Origin: Planctomycetota bacterium
GTDB taxonomy: Bacteria > Planctomycetota > UBA8108
Length of the DNA stretch: 8,806 bases
Direction: 5' to 3'
Assembly: GCA_022451445.1 (NCBI GenBank)
Contig: JAKUSY010000101.1
Location: 1-8,806, forward strand
Shown here piece after piece: positions 1 through 5,354 of this stretch (within the stretch, counting starts at the first letter, position 1; each line of letters starts with the position of its first letter). A program made the position numbers and the translations under genes. Under the pieces are notes generated by a model. It did not search any database. It was not told the DNA's origin and saw only the letters and a program-made list of their open reading frames with translations.

Positions 1-210
1 TTCAAGCGCCCCGTGGGGTGTGTAAAAGACGGTTTTGCGGCAATTGCTGAGTTTGCGGGCCCATTGCAGGGTATCCGTCGCCATATCCGCGTAAAGAGTC
101 CTGGCGGCGGCGCCTCCGATCGTCCTGGCGAGTCGTGTTTTTACTGTTCCCGGCAGCGGGGCTTTGACAAAGATACCCAGGTGGGGCCGAGGGGACTGTT
201 TTTGTATCAC
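1..210 (-). CDS. TIGR04282/DUF2064 family glycosyltransferase-like protein, N-terminal part (cut by left edge)
   Basis: Reading the minus strand from a GTG at 210-208 gives 70 codons without a stop up to base 1; the 3' part lies outside the window. Residues 11-27 carry LGIFVKAPLPGTVKTRL, the N-terminal signature of the TIGR04282/DUF2064 family (GT-A-fold, related to MobA/CofC-like nucleotidyltransferases), in which the K-P-G-K-TRL stretch lies where the nucleotide-binding loop is expected. Residues 32-50 (the GGAAA segment, then LYADMATDTLQWA) continue the family pattern of a helix after that loop. The frame is open upstream to a TGA at 285-283, and GTG 210 is the only conventional start in that stretch. 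A GGAGA at 227-223 lies 12 bases before it, rather far for a ribosome binding site. The substrate is unknown; members are often found in lipid or sugar metabolism neighbourhoods. The gene is transcribed away from mcsA. Family assignment is fairly sure, start moderately sure. Confidence 0.8.
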   Translation of the reverse strand, partial: MIQKQSPRPHLGIFVKAPLPGTVKTRLARTIGGAAARTLYADMATDTLQWARKLSNCRKTVFYTPHGALE

Positions 211-557
211 GACAGGTCGCCGTCTCCGGTGATTCGGGCTACTGAATAGCCTCTGTAGCGATTGTGGGTAAAGCAGGAGTCGTCATTAGTCCGAAACAAT
301 AGAAGAGGAGTGTTTTTGCCGAAAAAACCACTGTGGCCGGGAGCAGTATAGAGGTTCTTGATTAATTGTTTATTGGCGCTTTCCTCTGAGGTCGCCGGTT
401 TTCGGCCTGATACCGATAAAGTTCGGGTGTCTTTTACGGGTCGCTGAAGTTCGTTTGTAACCGTGTTATAATCTCTGCGCGCAATGGCCTTTATGTCTGT
501 TGGCGTGCGTTTTTCGAAGAAGTGCGAAACTAATTATCGTTAGGGGGCCTGTTGTCC
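211..557. other. Divergent intergenic region between the glycosyltransferase-like gene and mcsA
   Basis: No convincing protein-coding gene or RNA gene is seen here. The right part holds the mcsA promoter (listed separately) and an untranslated leader of about 78 bases. For the leftward gene the best promoter guess is TAAACA (372-367) and TATACT (350-345) on the minus strand with a 16-base spacer, four and five matches to the sigma-70 boxes, which would give a leader of over 100 bases. A short frame at 316-351 has a good Shine-Dalgarno but only 11 codons. No ctsR gene, CtsR box or CIRCE element was found. Confidence 0.5.
444..472 (+). promoter_or_regulatory. Extended -10 sigma-70-type promoter for mcsA
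   Basis: A perfect TATAAT at 467-472 is preceded by TG one base upstream (464-465), giving the extended -10 form TGTTATAAT. The -35 position at 17-base spacing (444-449, CTGAAG) matches TTGACA at only three positions, which is acceptable for an extended -10 promoter. Transcription would begin near 479 and leave a leader of about 78 bases before the mcsA ATG. It is the clearest promoter in the window and probably drives mcsA and mcsB, with or without clpC. Confidence 0.65.
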
Positions 558-1076
558 ATGAATTGTGAGTCCTGCAAAGAAAAGGATGCGGTGGTGCATC
601 TCGTCGATGTCTCAAACAATTCCAAAGCGGAATTGCACCTCTGCAAAGATTGTGCGGAGTCCCAGGGGGCCACGATAAAAAGTCATATGCAGAAGAGCAA
701 CTCCCCAAAGGTTGCGACCGACGAGTTGCCGGCGATTTTTCAGAACCTGCCGGGGGTCTCGGCTGCCTCGGAAACGGAAACCTGCGGGCAGTGTGGAACA
801 ACTTACAGGCAGTTCAGGTCATCAGGGAAATTCGGCTGCCCCGAATGTTATGCCAGTTTCAATGTGAAGGTCAGTGACCTGCTGGAGAAGATTCACGGTC
901 GCTGCGAGCATCGGGGCAAGGTACCCAGCAACGCGAGCGAACAAGTAAACCAGCAGAAGGAATTGCAGGCGTTATACGCGGAGCTCGACAGCGCAGTCAG
1001 CGGGGAGGATTACGAACGGGCCGCTGAGCTTCGCGATGAGATCCAGCGTCACCAGGAAGGCTCCCCGGGGTTGTAA
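558..1076 (+). CDS. mcsA: McsA, zinc-binding activator of the protein arginine kinase McsB
   Basis: The 172-residue product has the four CXXC motifs of McsA at residues 3-6 (CESC), 29-32 (CKDC), 76-79 (CGQC) and 94-97 (CPEC). Each pair probably contributes to zinc binding. A C-terminal UVR motif at about 134-166 contains EDYERAAELRDEI and resembles the UvrB/UvrC contact helix pair and the ClpC middle domain. In the known system McsA binds and activates McsB and helps ClpC function. Length is close to the 185 residues of the Bacillus subtilis protein. ATG 558 is preferred because a GGGGG tract at 543-547 lies 10 bases upstream; an in-frame TTG at 552 is only four bases from it. mcsB follows after a gap of 80 bases on the same strand, the usual order for this system. 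All eight cysteines of the motifs are present, so the protein looks functional. Confidence 0.93.
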   Translation: MNCESCKEKDAVVHLVDVSNNSKAELHLCKDCAESQGATIKSHMQKSNSPKVATDELPAIFQNLPGVSAASETETCGQCGTTYRQFRSSGKFGCPECYASFNVKVSDLLEKIHGRCEHRGKVPSNASEQVNQQKELQALYAELDSAVSGEDYERAAELRDEIQRHQEGSPGL

Positions 1077-1082
1077 ACTCTC

Positions 1083-1112
1083 TTGGGAGCTCTGTCTCTC
1101 TCTCTCGATAAT
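1083..1112 (+). promoter_or_regulatory. Possible internal promoter upstream of mcsB with a TC-repeat spacer
   Basis: TTGGGA (1083-1088) and GATAAT (1107-1112) match the sigma-70 boxes at four and five of six positions and are separated by 18 bases. Most of the spacer is a (TC)6 tract. Initiation would fall near 1119, just before the 14-bp palindrome at 1121-1134. It may supply McsB independently of McsA. The call rests on motif match only. Confidence 0.4.
1095..1106 (+). repeat. (TC)6 dinucleotide repeat
   Basis: Six uninterrupted TC units lie between the two boxes of the putative mcsB promoter; with the preceding TCTG the pyrimidine-rich stretch spans 1091-1106. Changes by one unit would move the promoter spacer from 18 to 16 or 20 bases. 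Confidence 0.85.
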
Positions 1113-1120
1113 TTTGATAG

Positions 1121-1134
1121 AAGTGAAATCACTT
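1121..1134. promoter_or_regulatory. 14-bp perfect palindrome at the mcsB translation start region
   Basis: AAGTGA-AA-TCACTT is a perfect inverted repeat with six-base arms and a two-base centre. It covers a Shine-Dalgarno-like AGAAGTGA (1119-1126) and reaches into the alternative TTG start at 1133. It could be an operator just after the possible mcsB promoter, or an RNA hairpin that hides the ribosome binding site. One or two such palindromes are expected by chance in a window this size. Confidence 0.35.
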
Positions 1135-1156
1135 GGAACAGGGTAGCACCGGAAAC

Positions 1157-2212
1157 ATGGAACTCAGTGATCTTCAAGCCAGCCCTGGCGAATGGCTCGG
1201 CGGCACGGGGCCTGAAGCTGATATCGTGATCAGCTCCCGGATCCGGCTCGCCCGTAATCTTGCCGGCTATCCGTTCTTCTCTACGGCGGATGAACAGCAG
1301 CTGGGAGAGTTGGAGCGGATGGTTCGTGAGAGGCTCCTCAATACCTGCGTATCCGAAGGCATGGGCTATTTCAGTATGCAGACCATGCCCATGCTCGACA
1401 GGCAATTCCTGGTTGAACGTCATCTCATCAGTCGTGAGCATGCCTTCGGCAAGGGAGCCCGGGGTGTCGGCCTGGCCCTCGATGAGACGGTCAGTATCAT
1501 GGTCAATGAGGAAGACCATCTGCGGATCCAGGGGCTGTGCTCCGGGTTGCAGCTTCGCGAGGCATGGGAGCGAGTGGATGCGGAGGACACAAGGCTCGAG
1601 AGTTGTCTCGAATTCGCCTTCTCGGCCCAATTCGGCTACCTGACTGTCTGTCCGACGAACGCGGGAACAGGCCTGAGGGCTTCTGTTATGCTGCATCTTC
1701 CCGCCCTGGTCATGACCCGCCAGATTGACAAGGTATTCCAGGCGGTCTCGAAGATTGGCCTCATCGTTCGCGGCCTCTACGGCGAAGGCACCCAGGCCTC
1801 AGGCGATTTCTACCAGATCTCGAACCAGTCGACTCTCGGGAAGTCCGAGACGGATATTATCGAGACGATCGAGAAGGTCATCCCCAAGATCATAGAATAC
1901 GAGAAGACGGTTCGTAACAACCTGATGCAACAAAAGCATGAGGTGTTGGAGGACAAGGTCTGGCGGGCTTACGGACAGCTGAAGCATGCCAGGATGATAG
2001 CGAGCGAGGAGACCATGGAGTATCTCTCCAGCGTTCGGATGGGTGTGAGCCTCGGTATCATTCAGGAGGTCAAGATGGACGTGATCAACGAGCTGTTTCT
2101 CTTCACCCAGCCCGCGCATCTTCAGAAGCAGAATGAAATACAACTCGATGAAACCGAGCGCGATGTGGTTCGCGCATCCTACATCAGGAAAAGATTGCAG
2201 GGGAGTGACTGA
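1157..2212 (+). CDS. mcsB: McsB, protein arginine kinase
   Basis: McsB transfers phosphate from ATP to arginine side chains, marking proteins for the ClpC-ClpP protease. The 351-residue product (Bacillus subtilis McsB has 363) belongs to the phosphagen kinase superfamily. Near the N-terminus GPEADIVISSRIRLARN is the start of the guanidino kinase domain. NEEDH at 117-121 carries the acidic substrate-binding site. CPTNAGTGLRAS begins with the conserved catalytic-site cysteine, C165. RDVVRA at 335-340 matches the RDxxRA phosphoarginine allosteric pocket of McsB, so kinase and sensing functions both appear intact. ATG 1157 leaves 17 residues before GPEAD, as in known McsB proteins, but has a poor ribosome binding site. 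The in-frame TTG 1133 would add eight residues and has a better one (AGAAGTGA, six bases upstream), so the start is uncertain. The gene sits between mcsA and clpC. A 9-bp hairpin begins three bases past the stop codon. Confidence 0.95.
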   Translation: MELSDLQASPGEWLGGTGPEADIVISSRIRLARNLAGYPFFSTADEQQLGELERMVRERLLNTCVSEGMGYFSMQTMPMLDRQFLVERHLISREHAFGKGARGVGLALDETVSIMVNEEDHLRIQGLCSGLQLREAWERVDAEDTRLESCLEFAFSAQFGYLTVCPTNAGTGLRASVMLHLPALVMTRQIDKVFQAVSKIGLIVRGLYGEGTQASGDFYQISNQSTLGKSETDIIETIEKVIPKIIEYEKTVRNNLMQQKHEVLEDKVWRAYGQLKHARMIASEETMEYLSSVRMGVSLGIIQEVKMDVINELFLFTQPAHLQKQNEIQLDETERDVVRASYIRKRLQGSD

Positions 2213-2214
2213 TG

Positions 2215-2238
2215 AGTTGCCGGACGTCCCCGGCAACT
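2215..2238 (+). terminator. 9-bp hairpin directly after mcsB (no U-tract)
   Basis: AGTTGCCGG (2215-2223) pairs perfectly with CCGGCAACT (2230-2238) around a six-base loop. It starts three bases after the mcsB stop. No run of T follows, so it is not a classical intrinsic terminator. It could protect the mcsAB transcript from 3' decay, cause pausing, or set a lower level of clpC. Confidence 0.45.
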
Positions 2239-2337
2239 ATCGCTTGAAATACGATGAAACAGTCTCAGAATAGTCAAACGTCCTCGGGTCTGTCGGCGGA
2301 AGCCGCCAGGGTTTTGGGTTTTTCGCTGTTGGCGAGA

Positions 2338-2366
2338 GTTGAAGAATGTTGAAGAATGTTGAAGAT
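2338..2366 (+). repeat. 10-bp tandem direct repeat, nearly three copies
   Basis: GTTGAAGAAT occurs at 2338-2347 and 2348-2357, and again at 2358-2366 as GTTGAAGAT, one base shorter and otherwise the same. The period equals about one DNA helical turn, so identical faces would be presented to a bound protein. It lies about 140-170 bases before clpC. It may also be simple slippage. Confidence 0.8.
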
Positions 2367-2503
2367 TGGTGGAGAGGAAGTAATCCAGATCGCCATGCGT
2401 TCGCTACACAGGCCTGAAGAAATCCCGGGTGCGGTATTTAAAGGAAAAACCGAGGTCCATCGCAGCTCGAACAGAGCGATGAGGCAAAAGAGTGAGGCAT
2501 AAG

Positions 2504-2517
2504 GTCAAATGTTTGAC
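2504..2517. promoter_or_regulatory. 14-bp perfect palindrome over the clpC start codon
   Basis: GTCAAA-TG-TTTGAC is a perfect inverted repeat (six-base arms, two-base centre) and the clpC ATG lies at 2509-2511 inside it. In RNA a four- or five-pair hairpin would cover the start codon. Part is constrained by the protein start MFDKF, so chance is a real alternative. GGTCAAA at 2503-2509 also matches one half of a CtsR box, but the required direct second copy is missing. Confidence 0.3.
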
Positions 2518-5337
2518 AAATTTACAGATCGAGCCCGAAAGGTCATGGCCCTGGCGCGCAAGGAAGCGCAGAGATTCAACCACGCCTTCATCGGCACCGC
2601 GCACATACTGCTGGGACTCATCCAGGAGGGCAGTGGCGTTGCGGCCAATGTCCTGAAGAACCTGGGAGTGGAGATCAGCAAGATCCGCTCCGAGATCGAA
2701 AAGAATGTCCAGTCCGGACCCTCGATGGTCACCATGGGGCAGCTTCCCTTCACACCGCGTGCCAAGAAGGTGCTCGAGTTGTCGATGGAGGAGGCCAACG
2801 AGTTGGGGCACAACTACATCGGTACAGAACACCTTCTGCTGGGCCTGATTCGCGAGAACGATGGTGTGGCCGCGCAGGTCCTGCTCGACCTCAACCTGAA
2901 GCTCGAAGATGTGAGATTCGAGGTGCTGGAATTGCTCGGAGCCGATTCCGAGGCAGAGAGTTCCATTCCCCAGTCTTCTTCCGCGGAAGGCAAGAAAGGT
3001 CGCTCCAAGACACCGGCCCTCGATGCCTTCGGCCGTGACCTGACCGAGCTGGCCCGGGATGACAAGCTGGACCCGGTCATCGGGCGTCATGATGAAATTG
3101 AGCGCGTGATCCAGATCCTGGCCCGAAGAACCAAGAACAATCCGGTTCTTCTCGGTGAGCCCGGCGTTGGCAAGACAGCCATCGTCGAGGGACTCGCGCA
3201 GGACGTTATCAATGGCAACGTTCCCGAGATTCTGCGGGATCGGCGAATCGTCACGCTTGACCTGGCGATGATGGTTGCCGGCACTAAGTACCGCGGCCAG
3301 TTCGAAGAGAGGATCAAGGCGGTGATGACCGAGGTTCGCAGGGTCAAGAACGTCGTTCTCTTTATTGATGAGCTCCACACTCTCGTAGGCGCCGGAGGGG
3401 CGGAGGGAGCCATCGATGCTTCCAACGTTCTCAAGCCGGCTCTTTCCCGCGGAGAGATGCAGTGTATCGGAGCCACGACACTCGATGAGTACCGCAAGTT
3501 CATCGAGAAGGATGGAGCGCTGGAGCGCCGCTTCCAGACCATCATCATCAATCCTCCTACGAAGGAGGAGACGGTTGAAATCCTCAAAGGTCTTAAGGAT
3601 AGGTACGAAAGTCATCACCGCGTGGTGTTTGAGGATGAGGCGCTCGAAGCGGCTGTGGAGCTCTCCACCCGCTATATTTCCAGCAGGTTCCTGCCTGACA
3701 AGGCCATCGACGTGATCGATGAGGCAGGTTCCCGGGTCAGGATGAAGGCGATGACTCGCCGGCCTGAGCTCCGTGACACCGAGAAGGAGATCGAGAGCCT
3801 CAACAGGGAGAAAGAAGAGGCGGTCGCCCAGCAGGATTTTGAGCGCGCAGCCAACCTGCGCGACCAGTCCGACAAGCTCAAAAAGGAAAAGGAAAAGCTC
3901 GAGAAGGAGTGGCGTGAAGAATCCTCCGAGAGCGGCGGCACTGTCGATGCGGAAGTGATCGCCGAGACCGTCTCCAAGATGACGGGTATTCCCCTGACCC
4001 AGCTGGACAAAGATGCCACAGAGCGTCTTCTGGAGATGGAGAACCACCTGCACAAAACGGTCATCTCGCAGGACAAGGCGATCAAGCGGCTGAGCAACAC
4101 TATGCGCCGCTCTCGCTCAGGTCTGAAAGATCCGCTCCGCCCCATGGGTTCGTTTCTCTTCCTGGGACCGACCGGGGTCGGAAAGACCCTCCTCGCCAAG
4201 GCCCTGGCCAAGTTCATCTTCGGCGAAGAGGATGCGCTCATCCAGATCGACATGTCGGAGTATATGGAGAAGCACAATGTCTCGAGGCTGGTGGGAGCCC
4301 CTCCCGGTTACGTCGGTTTCGAGGAAGGCGGCCAGCTGACCGAGAAGATTCGTCGCCGTCCCTACTCCGTCGTGCTCTTTGACGAGATCGAAAAGGCCCA
4401 TCCGGACGTCTACAATATGCTCCTGCAGGTAATGGAGGAGGGGCAGCTTACCGACAGCTTCGGGCGCCATATCGATTTCCGAAATTGCATCCTGATCATG
4501 ACGTCCAACATCGGTGCGGACATCATCATGAACAAGACCAAGGCCAAGTTCAGTCCGACCAGGATTGACGAAAAGCGTGATCAGCAGAACATGGAGGACG
4601 AGCTCAATGAGGAGGTCGAGAAGTATTTCCCCCCGGAATTTCTCAACAGGCTCGATGATCAGATTACCTTCAGCAGGCTCAACGTGGGCGATCTTAGGAA
4701 AATTATCGAGCTCGAGTTGAGGAATGTTCGTACTCGACTCAACGAACAGGGGCTCAAGATCAGTCTCGATGATGAGGTCAGGGAGTATCTGATCAATAAG
4801 GGTTTCAAGCCTGAATACGGTGCCCGGCCTCTGCGCCGTACAGTGGAGCAGGAGATTGAAGACGCGCTTGCAGAGGGGCTTCTCAGGGGTGACTTCAAAG
4901 GGAAAAAAGTCATCGGGCTCAGGATGGAATACTTTACTAGATATAAACTCCACTGTTCTTGCGGGGAGGAGAATTACACCGATTGGGAACAGAGGGCAGA
5001 AGGCACCGATTGGGAACCAGGTTTTCGTCTGGACGACGACAAGGGTGATTATGAGACGAAGTTCGGGGGTTGGTTGGCTTTTAGTAAGCTGTTCATGTCC
5101 GGTGAAATAAAAGCTGAAGCTGGAGGGGCGCAACTCTCTTGCAATGCCAAGGATTGTGACAACACGGTCGGTGGGCAGATGAAGCCTGAGATTAAAGGGG
5201 AAATAAGATTCTATTTCCCTGAACCTGAGGAACCGCCCGTTGCCGAAGAAGCCGGCGAGAGCGAGACAGGAAAAGCAGAAGTCTCGGAACCCTCGGAGCC
5301 GGTGAGCGCCGCCAGCGAGGATGACGACGGCTCCTGA
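2509..5337 (+). CDS. clpC: ClpC-type AAA+ unfoldase with a C-terminal cysteine-containing extension
   Basis: The 942-residue protein has the full ClpC order: two Clp N-repeats (about 1-145); first AAA+ module with GEPGVGKTA (216-224), pore loop KYRG (260-263) and Walker B ending DE (287-288); a coiled-coil middle domain with a UVR motif (about 425-470, QDFERAANLRDQ); second AAA+ module with GPTGVGKT (553-560), pore loop GYVG (600-603) and Walker B DE (625-626); then the small D2 domain. It should unfold proteins marked by McsB for a peptidase such as ClpP. Three departures are visible. In the first N-repeat GTEH is GTAH (A31), while the second keeps E107. The D2 loop that normally has [ILV]-G-[FL] for ClpP docking reads AKF (679-681). 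Residues 806-942 extend past the usual end near 810, with C816/C818 and C878/C883 and an acidic proline-rich tail. The extension has lower GC. Start ATG 2509 gives MFDKFTDRA, typical of the family. Confidence 0.95.
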   Translation: MFDKFTDRARKVMALARKEAQRFNHAFIGTAHILLGLIQEGSGVAANVLKNLGVEISKIRSEIEKNVQSGPSMVTMGQLPFTPRAKKVLELSMEEANELGHNYIGTEHLLLGLIRENDGVAAQVLLDLNLKLEDVRFEVLELLGADSEAESSIPQSSSAEGKKGRSKTPALDAFGRDLTELARDDKLDPVIGRHDEIERVIQILARRTKNNPVLLGEPGVGKTAIVEGLAQDVINGNVPEILRDRRIVTLDLAMMVAGTKYRGQFEERIKAVMTEVRRVKNVVLFIDELHTLVGAGGAEGAIDASNVLKPALSRGEMQCIGATTLDEYRKFIEKDGALERRFQTIIINPPTKEETVEILKGLKDRYESHHRVVFEDEALEAAVELSTRYISSRFLPDKAIDVIDEAGSRVRMKAMTRRPELRDTEKEIESLNREKEEAVAQQDFERAANLRDQSDKLKKEKEKLEKEWREESSESGGTVDAEVIAETVSKMTGIPLTQLDKDATERLLEMENHLHKTVISQDKAIKRLSNTMRRSRSGLKDPLRPMGSFLFLGPTGVGKTLLAKALAKFIFGEEDALIQIDMSEYMEKHNVSRLVGAPPGYVGFEEGGQLTEKIRRRPYSVVLFDEIEKAHPDVYNMLLQVMEEGQLTDSFGRHIDFRNCILIMTSNIGADIIMNKTKAKFSPTRIDEKRDQQNMEDELNEEVEKYFPPEFLNRLDDQITFSRLNVGDLRKIIELELRNVRTRLNEQGLKISLDDEVREYLINKGFKPEYGARPLRRTVEQEIEDALAEGLLRGDFKGKKVIGLRMEYFTRYKLHCSCGEENYTDWEQRAEGTDWEPGFRLDDDKGDYETKFGGWLAFSKLFMSGEIKAEAGGAQLSCNAKDCDNTVGGQMKPEIKGEIRFYFPEPEEPPVAEEAGESETGKAEVSEPSEPVSAASEDDDGS
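4977..5017 (+). repeat. 27-base-spaced direct repeat inside the clpC extension
   Basis: CACCGATTGGGAAC occurs exactly at 4977-4990 and 5004-5017. The spacing of 27 bases is nine codons, so the repeat is in frame and encodes TDWE twice. It looks like a short in-frame duplication in the added domain. Confidence 0.75.
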
Positions 5338-5354
5338 GCCCGACCCAGTTCCGT

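Larger units (their letters stand above)
2213..2508 (+). other. mcsB-clpC intergenic region (296 bases)
   Basis: No coding frame is supported. From left to right it holds a strong hairpin at 2215-2238; CTTGAAA at 2243-2249, like a heat-shock sigma -35 box but without a recognisable -10; a weak hairpin 2295-2299/2303-2307 followed by T-rich sequence to 2325; a 10-bp tandem repeat at 2338-2366; and the clpC ribosome binding region (GAGG 2494-2497 or AAGG 2501-2504). No good sigma-70 promoter was found. The gap is longer than usual inside this operon, so partial termination after mcsB and a separate clpC promoter are possible. Confidence 0.5.

Noticed and set aside
13..249. 78-codon plus-strand frame at the left edge
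   Set aside because: It is opposite the DUF2064-like coding sequence, which has a clear family motif; the plus frame has none.
303..351. Mini-gene with AAGAGGAG and TTG 316, encoding MPKKPLWPGAV
   Set aside because: The ribosome binding site is good, but it lies upstream of the best mcsA promoter, has no promoter of its own and is only 11 codons, so a leader peptide role cannot be supported.
394..406. GCCG-loop-CGGC hairpin upstream of mcsA
   Set aside because: Four pairs only and no associated tract; expected by chance in GC-rich DNA.
1049..1696. 215-codon minus-strand frame over mcsB
   Set aside because: It overlaps the conserved kinase motifs of mcsB and has no family resemblance.
2503..2519. 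CtsR box at the clpC start (GGTCAAA)
   Set aside because: Only one half-site matches; the direct second GGTCAAA after three bases is absent and no ctsR gene is in the window.
2404..4053. 549-codon frame on the minus strand opposite clpC
   Set aside because: It is antisense to the conserved N- and D1-domains of clpC; long antisense frames are common in GC-rich genes, and its protein has no recognisable motif.
4117..5133. 338-codon frame on the minus strand opposite the clpC end
   Set aside because: Antisense to the conserved D2 module; no domain or start signal is seen.
5329..5340. GGCTC-CT-GAGCC as a clpC terminator
   Set aside because: Only five pairs with a two-base loop, overlapping the stop codon, with no T-run after it.
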